From assembly GCA_004154925.1 (NCBI GenBank), contig QJNS01000202.1, forward strand, positions 62,001 through 126,000: a DNA stretch of 64,000 bases, given 5' to 3'. Of the stretch, positions 55,590 through 64,000 are shown in pieces (position 1 is the stretch's first letter; each line of letters begins with the position of its first letter). Below the pieces are notes generated by a model. The model had not been told where the DNA came from. It did not search any database and saw only the letters and a list, made by a program, of their open reading frames with translations. This DNA is from Monosporascus cannonballus. Lineage: Eukaryota; Ascomycota; Sordariomycetes; Xylariales. A program made the position numbers and the translations under genes.

Positions 55590-55976
55590 TGTTACAACTC
55601 GACAAGCTCCGGTTTTAAAAAACGGTCAGGCAGGAACATACGGGCCACCTCCCGGGTCATGTAATAGTGATCACTGCCAAGCCAGTGATTATTAGTAATC
55701 AAAGGTAATCCCAAATAATCGTGATCACCACCAACGGCATGATTACGAATAATCAAGCCAAAAAGAAGAAGGATATATACGTTTATTAAATCCATAATTT
55801 AAATAGTTTCAATTTGCAATACTTATCAATATTAATCGTTTGTAATAAGGCATTTTCGGTATTAAGAGATGTAATACGATTACTATATCCATTGCTTAGA
55901 TTCCTACGATACTCCTGCTAACATAAACTCGTCGACTTAAGGTTTAATAGTTGGTTAAACCCTATAGCTCGTCACA
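55590..55976 (+). repeat. 3' LTR of element C
   Basis: This 387-bp LTR starts TGTTACAACTCGACAAG and ends GCTCGTCACA, followed by TTAAC. It is preceded by the polypurine tract GAGAAGGGGGGAAA. The left half is mutated (GGGTCATGTAATAG against GGGTCACGTAACGG in the 5' copy) and the outer right half is intact. The minus-strand open frame 55592-55795 lies inside it and is a shadow. Confidence 0.9.
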
Positions 55977-56170
55977 TTAACGTTTTATGAAGTAACGGCT
56001 ATGAAAACGGCCTCGTGCAACAGTACCGTCCAGTTTTCATGGGGCCAGAGTCACGTGAGGAAGCTCATTTTGTGGGTCGCGCGTGGCATGGTGGACGCCA
56101 TTTTTGAATCCCAAAACCTCCAGTCTTGAAAACTTCTATACCAAGTAGGCATTATTTATATGCAAAATAT

Positions 56171-56565
56171 TGTGACGGCTAGGCGGTTTAACCAACTATT
56201 AAACCTTAGTCGTACGGGTTTATGTTAGCAGGAGTATCGTGGGACTCTATAGCAATAGAATAACTTGGTTATATCTCTTAATATCAAAAGTGCAAAAACG
56301 TATTGTAAACGATTAGTATTAATAAGTGTTGCAAACTAAAGCTATTTAAACTATAGAATAATAAGCGTATATATTCTAATTCTTTTATTATTACTTATTT
56401 CTGTTTAGCAAAACCTTATTAAGCGGTTGCTTAATATTACTTAGTTGTATTTAATTGTACTTAATTGAAACCCGTTAAATACCAATTACGTGATCCTAAA
56501 TTAACGTAGCTTTTATAATCTTAGCTAAACCGTTTTCGCAGGCCCAACTGGTTTAGGTTATAATA
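56171..56565 (-). repeat. 3' LTR of element E
   Basis: On the minus strand this is the downstream LTR. Its outer end (56171-56260 on the plus strand, TGTGACGGCTAGGCGG) is unmutated, while its inner part (56380-56565) is strongly RIP-mutated relative to 62641-62822. The adjoining polypurine tract is visible as CTCTTTTTTTCTC at 56570. Confidence 0.9.
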
Positions 56566-56711
56566 CGATCTCTTTTTTTCTCAAATCTTATCCTTAAGAT
56601 TTTTCTTTTCCTTTTAGTAAGCCTTTTCCTCTTAAGATATCGGCCCGCATTACTAAAAATTGTCGTTAGGTTTTTTCGTTTACCATACGACGTCAAAATT
56701 TGCTTTTTATC

Positions 56712-57181
56712 TTTAACGATTTCAGTTTTGAAGTTATACCGTATTCTTTATACTTTTTCAAAAGCTAAAAATACAAAATAATAAAAAACGTTTCCAAATA
56801 TAAGGCATATGTTAAACGTAACTATCCCTGTGATAATAACGGTATTCTCCTATCTTCCTTAAAAAATATTCGTACCGAAAATTAACGTTTAAAACGCGAA
56901 AAGGTATTTGCGGAAAAACGTTTTCTAAAACTGCAAAAACGCTATTAACGGGAAATAAACGAAATTATTACGTAATTAATCCGTTTTCGAAAACAAAAAG
57001 CTTTTTTTCGTTCGAAAAAGGTTAAAATAATATAATAAGAATTATAATCGCTGGAAAAATTAAAAAAGTAAAAACGTTAAAAACAGAAACAGTGAAAGGC
57101 CGCCGTTACGGCTGCTACGTTAACGCAAGCCGTAATCGACTGGCCTAATATCCCGGTTACTAACTGGTCGATTGTTAATTA
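56712..57181 (+). pseudogene. antisense Zn2Cys6-like/coiled-coil accessory ORF of element E
   Basis: The plus strand, opposite to E's gag-pol, reads FSFEVIPY near the start. Codons at positions 11, 14, 21, 30, 33 and 40 from 56712 are Y, Y, Y, Y, Y, C with spacing x2-x6-x8-x2-x6 (56742-56831), then DNNG and LLSSLKNIRTEN, close to D's ISLSSLENIRAEK. The coiled-coil part (FRKQKAFFRSKKVKII, then SLEKLKK) and a tail ending VIDWPNIPVTNW follow. All stops are TAA/TAG/TGA at likely Gln/Trp/Arg sites. This copy aligns with D across the whole length. Confidence 0.75.
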
Positions 57182-57239
57182 AGATACGCCCGTCGTTACT
57201 GGTAAAAGTTCTTTAATAGGCGCTAGGCGCTAATAAGAT

Positions 57240-60200
57240 TTTTAGCGAGTTCCCAAGTGTTTTCGGAATCTGGGTACTTTTTCCATTTAATCAGGTACTA
57301 AGTAAGTCTGTTTTGTTTTCGTATGTTGAAAATTTTCTCTACCTTATATGCCTATTTGTCTTTTACTTTCATATTGTCTTATGCCGTATGCACCTTGATC
57401 GTATTTATTATTAATTCGAATAAAAAAACGTAAAAAATTAAATAAAGTTTAACTTTTAATAAAAATTCTAATTAATAATTATTTTTTAAGATTTTCTTAG
57501 CGATTTTATATAGACCGATATATTTAAAATCAAGCTTTTTACTGGGTCGCTTTATTTAAATATTTTTGGTAACGAGAAAAACCATTTTTGCTTTTTCGAA
57601 AATTAATCCCTTTAACTTTTTTTAGTTATAATATTTACTTATTTAATTTCGTACGAATTTTAATTTTATTTTTATTTTTTAATGCAGCTATTGTAATCAT
57701 TTTAATATAAATATTATTTTAATATTGATTGGACCGTTATCGCGTATTTTTCTATAAATTTCTGGAATAAAACCAAAATTTACGTTTGCTAGTATTATTT
57801 TAATATTTTTATAATAATTGGTATTATAAGTTAATTGTGCAATTAGTATTTTCTTAACTTAATTATTTTGTTCGTAAATAATATAATATTATAAGTAAGT
57901 TTCCAAAATTTAATTTGTTCGTTTTATTTATTTATTTACTTATGGTTTAAATACGTTAAATAACTTATAATTTAAGTCGATTTATGTTATAAAATATTGT
58001 TAAAACTTAAATGCGAAAATTAATTTTTTATTTAATATAATTTTTATTAATAATCCGTATATGCTAACAATATGTTTAAAAAAATATATGTTAATTGTTC
58101 GGCGTTTATATTTTCGTAATATAGTAAAAAATAAAAGGTTTTCGTAAATCGATTAACGATTACGAAAATATTATCGTAATATATTCTTATAATTAAATTT
58201 TTTAACATAAAAAGTTTAATAATAAAGTCGAATATAACTAAATATCATGGTTATTTTGTGACTAATAATTACTATAATTTTTCGTATAGCTTATATCGTC
58301 GAATCTTTACTTTAGCGCACATATTATATTGCCGTATAAATTTTTATATTATTAATTTCATTCTAAAAAAAATATATGCGTTAAAATCGCTTTAAGGCTT
58401 TGTAAATCTCTAGATATCCATATAACTAATGTTTGTATATTTTTCGTATTAAATCCTTGTGATATTCCTTTAATATTTGCATTTTATTTTTTTTTTAATT
58501 TTCTGAGAAACTATCGTTATATTATTAGATTTTCTGATGTATATCGCAAGGTACTGCCCGAATTATCGCAATTTGTCGTAAACATAAATAGCCTTTTATA
58601 GTAATATCGAAAATTATATAGCTAATTTTAACTAATTTCTTTTTAAGGTCTGGTTACTTGCTTAAAGCATTTGCCTTATCGTTTTTTAATCTTTTTCTGT
58701 AAATAATAACAAAATCGAAATTCGCCAATTTTTTTACGTAACAAAATTATTATCCTATAAGCTCCCTGATCGTAATAAATCGGGTAAAATTTTAATAATC
58801 CGTATAAACCTTAACCTAGCATAAATTTCCCTTTAAAAAATATCTGAATTTTCGAAATATTATAATAATAGCTATAAATTCCTTATCTGGAATACCGTAA
58901 TTAAATTTAGTTCCTTTTAATTTATACGAAAAGAATACAATAAAATACAATTTATCTTAATTATTTTGTTATCCGATTATTACGCCCAATACGTAATCTG
59001 AAATATCGGTTTCTAATTTAACAAAGCGGTTTAAATCGTACATAATTAATATTGGCTCGTTAATAATTATATCCTTAATATCCTAAAATATCTTTTCCGT
59101 ATCTGGCGTTTATTTAAATTCCTTTTTTTTCGTAAAATTTATTAAAAGTATAATTATTTTGCTAAAATTTCGAATAAATTTCTTATAATAATTGGCGAAT
59201 CCAAAGAATATTTATACCTCTTTAATTATTGTTAATATTTGCCATTTTGTAACTGTAACGATTTTCTTGGAGTCCATTTGGATATATCCTAAAGTAATAA
59301 TATATTCTAGATATTTTATTTTTTATACATAGAATTAATTTTTTTTGCGTTAATAAGTAACCTTACGTTCTATAAAGTTCAAAAAAACCTTATAAACGTA
59401 TCTTATGTGTATTTGTTTTATTTTTAAAAAAATGAAAATATCGTCGAAGTAGCAAATAACGAAAATATCGAGATATTTTCGTAATACGTAATTAATTATT
59501 CGCTAAAAAATTACTAATACGTTTGTAAGTTCCATAAGTATAACCAAATACTTAAATAATTCGTATTTTATTTTAAAAGTTATTTTTTATTCGTATTCTT
59601 TTTTAATTTTAATTAGGTTATATTTATTTTTAAGATTTAATATTATAAACCATTTAATTCCATAAAATCGGTTTTTTATTTTTGTAATTAAGGATAATCA
59701 TATTTAATTCTTAATTATAATATCGTTTATTTATCGATAATTAACCATAAATCGTAATTTCCTATTTTTTAATACGAAAAATATTAGATATTTTGCTAGT
59801 GATTTCGAAAATTAATTTTATTTTTTTTTGTAATTAATTTTTTAGATATTTTTTGAAAGTACGTAATTCGTTTCCGTTAAGGTTGTAAATAAGGTAAAAC
59901 TTTGTCGAAAATCTTTCTTTAAAAATTATTTCGTAATTTTATTTGCTATATTTTAATAATTTTATATCGAGCTCCTTTTTAACAAGCTATTTATATTTAT
60001 GATATTATAATAGCATATTGGTTAGATTTTCTAACTTTTCGGGCTGTTATTTTAATTATTTTAAATCGTTATTTAATTACTTTAATTTCGCTTTAATAAT
60101 AATAACGATATATTGTATTCGTTTTTAATATATATTTTTTCTTATATTTTATTCTTTTAAGTAATAAAGTTTTTATTATATTTTTATGGCTGTATTTATC

Positions 60201-62367
60201 GCCATTATCGATCGAATATTAAGATCTTAATTTTTTTTATTTATTAATAAGAAATAAAATAAACTTTACCTAATTAATTTTTCCGTTAATCAAAATTCCG
60301 TATTAACGTATCCATAATAATCCTAAGATTATATCGTAATTCTCGAATAAAACGATGTCGAAATTAACCGTTTAATATCGTCCTTTAATAAGAATTTCTA
60401 GGTGATTAATTTTGCGTATAATCTTTCCGTTATCGTAAACGAATTTTTAATTTTCGGTATTTATTGCTATATAAGGTTCTAATTTATATTTCTAAGATAA
60501 TAAAGTTATTAACGTTTTTTATTGTTGCGTTTAAAGCCTTTTTTGGAAGTTCTTTTTAATTTCTTTGGGTTTCGTTATCCTGTAACTTTTTTATAAATAA
60601 CCTTTTTTTTTAATTCCTATTCGAATATATCGAATTTTGTTTATATTTTTTCGTTTAACGCGTTAAATTATTATATTTATTGTTATTGCCGGCGTATTTT
60701 TCTTTCGAGCCGTATTAATTATTTTTGGTTTTTTTGCAGTTTTTTTATCGAATAAATTATTTTCTTATATTTATGATTATATCTTATTGTACGTCGTCCC
60801 GATTATCGTTTTAAAGATTTCCTGTAAATTGACGTATTTCTTTCTTAATAATGTTTTTTTATAAAGATTTATAATAAATACTAATTAAAAATAAAAATTC
60901 GTAATAGCTTTTTAATAATGCTTTTTTACCGTACGCTGGATTAACTCCTTTTCCGTTTAATAATTATATTATTTATAGTGATAAAAAGGGTTTTCTTACG
61001 GGCATTACTATTTTTCGGGCTAATTTTTTATTTCGGCCAATTATTAAATTTTTTAAGGCTATAGTTTAAAAATATCGATACCATTATTTATCGCCTTTGT
61101 TATTTCCGGTACGATTTAAAAAATCGAATCTCTTATAATATATATGGGTAATTCGTTTATAAATATTTTATTTCCATTTTTCGTAATCGGATTATTTTCG
61201 TCGTCGACAATATATAGCGTATATTTTGCCGTATCGATTAGGGGTTCCGGGATAAATTTTTTCTGTCCAGTTTTGATATTTACGTAATTATCCTTATAAT
61301 ACTTTTTATTATATCCGTAATACTTATTAAATCAATTTTTTGCCTTTTCGTATTTTTCGTCGGATTTTTTATTGTAATAATCCTTATTAGATCTTTTGCC
61401 GTAAAATTGATATATATTTGGCATAAATCATGTTAATAATTTTGTTATCGTTTTTTTAATTATTCCTGGATTATTTTTCCGATATAAGGGTCCAGTTATT
61501 TTGCTATAGTTTCTTAAGTTTTTTACATTTATAAACCTTATGTCCTATTTTGCTGCAATTAAAGCATTTAATCTGGCTCCAGTTTTATTTGTGGGTAACG
61601 CCGAGTTCCATAGGTTTTGGCGCCGTTCTATAAGAAGTAAGGGGTGCGTCTTATTTTTTCCCTTGGTTAGATTTGTTATATCCTAAATGTAAAACGTATT
61701 ATCTTTTTTTTTATTGTTTTTCAAACTGTCGATTGTCGATCTTAATTATTTCTGTAATATACCGATTTAAAGTAATTAATTGCTTAATCCGAATAATTTT
61801 ATTTTTTACGTTATTTTTTAACTTTTTATAAAATATATCGATAAAGGTATTGGCTTTATTATTTCTTTATTTTGCCTTAACCGTAAAACTTTTAAAAGTT
61901 ACGGCATATTTAAACATAAATTTTTTTTATCGGAAATGTAAAAATTATTAGGCCGCAAATTATTTTTTATCTGGATTACCGAAATTATCGCGTACTTTAT
62001 TTTCGAAATTGGTGCAAAATAAGAAAATCTCGTTAATAAAATCCTCCTTATTCAATTTTCTTATTTCTAATAAATTTTTCATAATAAGCTTAAATTAATT
62101 AGCCGTATTTCCCGTTATATATACTTTTATTATTAAGACCATATCCGCTGGATTATTAAAATCCAGAAAACGAAAGTAAATTCGTATTTAAATTAAAAAG
62201 GTTTAAAGGTTACCTTTTTTATCGTAAGGTTCCGGTTTTTTAAGCTTTATACGGGCAAATAAAGTTTAGGTAGGTAACGTAATTCTAAGTTATTAAACTT
62301 TTTTCTCCAGTTTTCGAATTCGAGCCTAAAGCTGCTAAATAAGAGTTTCTTAAGCGCTGGTCGACAT
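57240..62367 (-). pseudogene. gag-pol of element E, RIP-inactivated
   Basis: ATG on the minus strand lies at 62367-62365 (MSTSA-like start). The Gag zinc knuckle is intact, CFNCSKIGHKVYKC, at 61525-61566. The RT box YFDDIFIF lies at about 59434-59457. RNase H follows near 58790-58990, with integrase near 57850-58550. The chromodomain is near 57230-57350 (KIFNIRKQNRLT, YLIKWKKYPDSENTWELAKNL), one of the best preserved in the RIP-mutated copies. Many TAA/TAG codons interrupt the frames. Confidence 0.78.
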
Positions 62368-62412
62368 TTTGACAATATTAAATATTATTCAGAATTTAAC
62401 GGTATTACTGAA

Positions 62413-62427
62413 CAAAAGCTTGCAACG
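62413..62427 (-). promoter_or_regulatory. primer-binding position of element E, candidate self-priming site
   Basis: Directly inside the 5' LTR, the minus strand reads CGTTGCAAGCTTTTG, unmutated here. No obvious match to a tRNA 3' end (no TGG start) was seen. The nine bases TTGCAAGCT are complementary to AGCTTGCAA present in the R-like part of the related LTRs (for example the solo LTR, 41211-41220 on the plus strand), as in Tf1/sushi elements that prime from their own RNA 5' end. Confidence 0.45.
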
Positions 62428-62822
62428 TATAACGGCTAAACGGTTTAACCAATTATTAAACCTTAATCGTAGGGGTTTATGTTAGCAGAAATATCGTAGG
62501 ACTTTGTAATAATGAAATAACTCGGTTACATCTTTTAATACCAAAGGTGCAAAAGCGTATTGCAAACGATTAGTATTGGTAAATATTGCACGCTAAAGCT
62601 ATTTAAACTATAAAATAATAAACGTATATATCCTAATTCTTTTATTACTACTCATCTCTGCTCAGCAAAGCCTTGCTGAACGGTTGCTCAATGCTGCTCA
62701 GTCGTGCTCAGTCGTGCTCAGTTAAGATCCGCTGAGCACCGATCACGTGATCCTGAACTAGCGTAGCTTTTTTGATCTTGGCTAGACCGTTTTCGCAGGC
62801 CCAGCTGGCTTGGGTTGTAACA
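62428..62822 (-). repeat. 5' LTR of element E
   Basis: The outer part (62641-62822) is unmutated and shows GCTCAGTCGT tandem motifs (62659-62730), a CACGTG at 62744-62749 and the terminal GGTTGTAACA. The inner part (62428-62640) is RIP-mutated. A TATA-like sequence lies near 62625. It is followed by target duplication AATAT. Confidence 0.9.
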
Positions 62823-62960
62823 AATATGCCATTGTTGATAACGACTTACCTCGACTTTACTGTAGCCTACAAAGGTTACTCCACTCGTATTAACCCAAGT
62901 CCAAGAATGGCAAAACAATGTCATGAGCTGATTCATTTCTAACGTTCCCAACATAGGGTT

Positions 62961-63135
62961 TGCACTACCCACCCACCCACGCTAAAATTTCCTACCACGG
63001 GTATCCGTGGGTGGGTAAAAATTTACGTGGGTGGTTAACAGGGATGCGTGGGTAAAATGAAATTACCCACGGACTAACCACCCGTGGGTACCCAAAGTGC
63101 AAAATAGTTAATCACTCGTGGGTACCCATTTTAAA
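62961..63135. repeat. cluster of inverted/direct GTGGGTA motifs, possible DNA-transposon end
   Basis: About eight copies of GTGGGTA or its complement occur within about 175 bp, including CCGTGGGTGGGTAAA, GCGTGGGTAAAA, ATTACCCACGG and two CGTGGGTACCCA palindromes. Repeated subterminal motifs of this kind are typical of hAT-type transposons. The sequence beyond 63135 is RIP-mutated. The other end is outside the window, so the assignment is tentative. Confidence 0.45.
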
Positions 63136-63419
63136 AATTAAGTATTTACCATACAAACACAATATGAATTATACGTTACGAAGATAAAAAGCTTACGTAA
63201 TTTAAGCCTATATCTTATTAAATGCTTTTTTAAGTATTAATTCCTAAATCAAAACCTCTAATTGTTATGCTTAAACCGAACTATTATCCTTATAAAACTA
63301 ATCGTAATACAATACCGTATTAATCTATATGTACTAATAACGTATTTAAAACGTTTAATTACTATATTTCGGCCTAATTACTAATAGCAAAAACAATGCC
63401 GTACTAATCGGCGTACTAA

Positions 63420-63661
63420 TCTTTTCCCGAATCATTTCTTGGAGGCTCAAATAATTCGGAATTATTATCGTTAACGCCGGCAGAGGGTAAATAATAAGCT
63501 TTATCCAGGTATTAACTCAATAGTTGTTCTGGCTGGCCTTTATATATAACTCCGAAACGGCGTAACCTTTTCGTTCGTTCAACAAGATACGCCTTATTTT
63601 GCTGTTATTTTGCTTTTTCTAGCTGCTTTTCCCGGATTCGGGTCTATTAAGCCTTTCGTTC
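63420..63661 (-). pseudogene. degraded coding remnant, charged helix and acidic tail, unidentified
   Basis: The minus strand reads a basic helical segment (REKQLEKAK, NKAYLVERTKRLRRFGV) followed by KGQPEQLLS and a tail LPSAGVNDNNSELFEPP, with only TAA/TAG stops. It may be the C-terminus of a protein encoded by the element whose end is the GTGGGTA cluster about 300 bp downstream. No family is recognised. Confidence 0.3.
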
Positions 63662-64000
63662 TTATTTTCGTTATATACGAATTTCCGCGGTTTTCGCAAA
63701 TAGATAAAACCCGGGGATAAGGCCGCCGTATCCGGAAAAACTTAGCAGACCGACCGGCCTTATTATCTCAGTTATATAGTAAACAAATTTCATGTTTTTT
63801 ATTATTAAGGTAACGCGTTTACCGTGGATACAGCATAAATTAGCAGCTATTAACAATTAATACGTAAATTAATACGCATATTACTAATACGGATATATCA
63901 ATAAAAAACGTAATAAAAGTAATCTCAGTTATTTTTTGTAAAGCTTTAATAACTAATTACTAAAATCGGAAATCCGTTCCGCTAGATAAACCTTAGATAA
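63662..64000. other. RIP-degraded DNA, nothing recognised
   Basis: AT-rich sequence, probably continuing the coding remnant to its left on the minus strand. The 61-codon open frame at 63671-63856 has no recognisable motif. Confidence 0.3.

Larger units (their letters stand above)
41913..55976 (+). mobile_element. Ty3/Gypsy chromodomain LTR retrotransposon C, RIP-mutated, split by nested element D
   Basis: LTRs of 386/387 bp lie at 41913-42298 and 55590-55976, with a perfect duplication TTAAC at 41908-41912 and 55977-55981. Element D is inserted at 43878/43879 between gag-like sequence and the rest; C resumes at 51154. Without D the element is about 6.8 kb, matching A and B. The order of genes is the same as in A and B, including the antisense accessory ORF near the 3' LTR. 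The Gag ATG at 42359 is intact, but later frames carry many TAA/TAG. Confidence 0.93.
56171..62822 (-). mobile_element. Ty3/Gypsy chromodomain LTR retrotransposon E, RIP-mutated, minus strand
   Basis: LTRs of 395 bp lie at 56171-56565 and 62428-62822 with a perfect duplication AATAT (56166-56170 and 62823-62827). The element is 6652 bp and oriented right to left; gag starts at 62367. It belongs to the same lineage as A-C but has its own U3. It carries the antisense accessory ORF, which here reads on the plus strand at 56712-57181. The zinc knuckle of Gag and some protein motifs are better preserved than in other copies, but stops are frequent. Confidence 0.93.

Noticed and set aside
55592..55795. 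Minus-strand open frame in the 3' LTR of element C
   Set aside because: Contained in the LTR, with no counterpart in the 5' LTR frame and no motif.
62961..63135. Telomere-like repeats
   Set aside because: The motif is GTGGGTA in both orientations with palindromes, not a one-direction TTAGGG array.

Overview
This window looks like a repeat-rich, AT-rich stretch of a filamentous ascomycete (Pezizomycotina) genome. There are short spliceosomal introns, chromodomain Ty3/Gypsy retrotransposons, and a mutation pattern typical of repeat-induced point mutation (RIP): CpA/TpG is scarce, TpA is abundant, CpG is kept, and reading frames stay legible but are full of TAA/TAG. The species cannot be named from the sequence.

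Layout. 1-2751: RIP-degraded DNA around a balanced-composition island with a broken SET-domain gene and a tiny membrane ORF. 2752-16313: Gypsy element A (TSD AATTT), whose gag is interrupted by a sister copy, element B (4142-10887, TSD CAATT/TAATT). 16314-21066: RIP-degraded unique DNA, including the remains of a trypsin-fold-like gene. 21067-28489: element F, a different chromodomain Gypsy lineage with 206-bp LTRs (TSD ATTCG). 28490-34040: RIP-degraded DNA without recognised families, containing one small membrane ORF that escaped. 34041-41549: a GC-balanced island bounded and punctuated by solo LTRs. It carries a large secreted-protein gene broken by one nonsense codon and an intact ankyrin-repeat gene. 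41913-55976: element C (TSD TTAAC) containing the younger, only lightly mutated element D (43879-51153, TSD AAAAG). 56171-62822: element E on the minus strand (TSD AATAT). 62961-64000: a cluster of inverted GTGGGTA motifs and a degraded coding remnant, perhaps one end of a DNA transposon.

The main observation is an extra protein encoded antisense to gag-pol, just inside the 3' LTR of five of the six Gypsy copies (A, B, C, D, E). In every copy the N-terminal part keeps the spacing C-x2-C-x6-C-x8-C-x2-C-x6/7-C, with Cys often replaced by Tyr as RIP of TGT/TGC would produce. This is the spacing of the fungal Zn(II)2Cys6 cluster. It is followed by a charged coiled coil with a common core and a hydrophobic-D/N-W tail. 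It is found in two divergent Gypsy lineages (D versus A/B/C/E), so it looks like a conserved accessory gene. It could be transcribed toward gag-pol from near the 3' LTR and may act as a regulator or nucleic-acid-binding partner of the element.

In element D, gag and pol are joined by a -1 overlap with a slippery heptamer, Gag has an unusual tail of Cys/His modules, and all 15 in-frame stops are explainable as CAA/CAG/CGA to stop transitions. LTR pairs show that RIP fades at the outer edges of elements. The LTRs of A, B, C, E and one solo LTR share their 3' part but have different 5' (U3) parts, each with its own short repeats and a CACGTG-type site.
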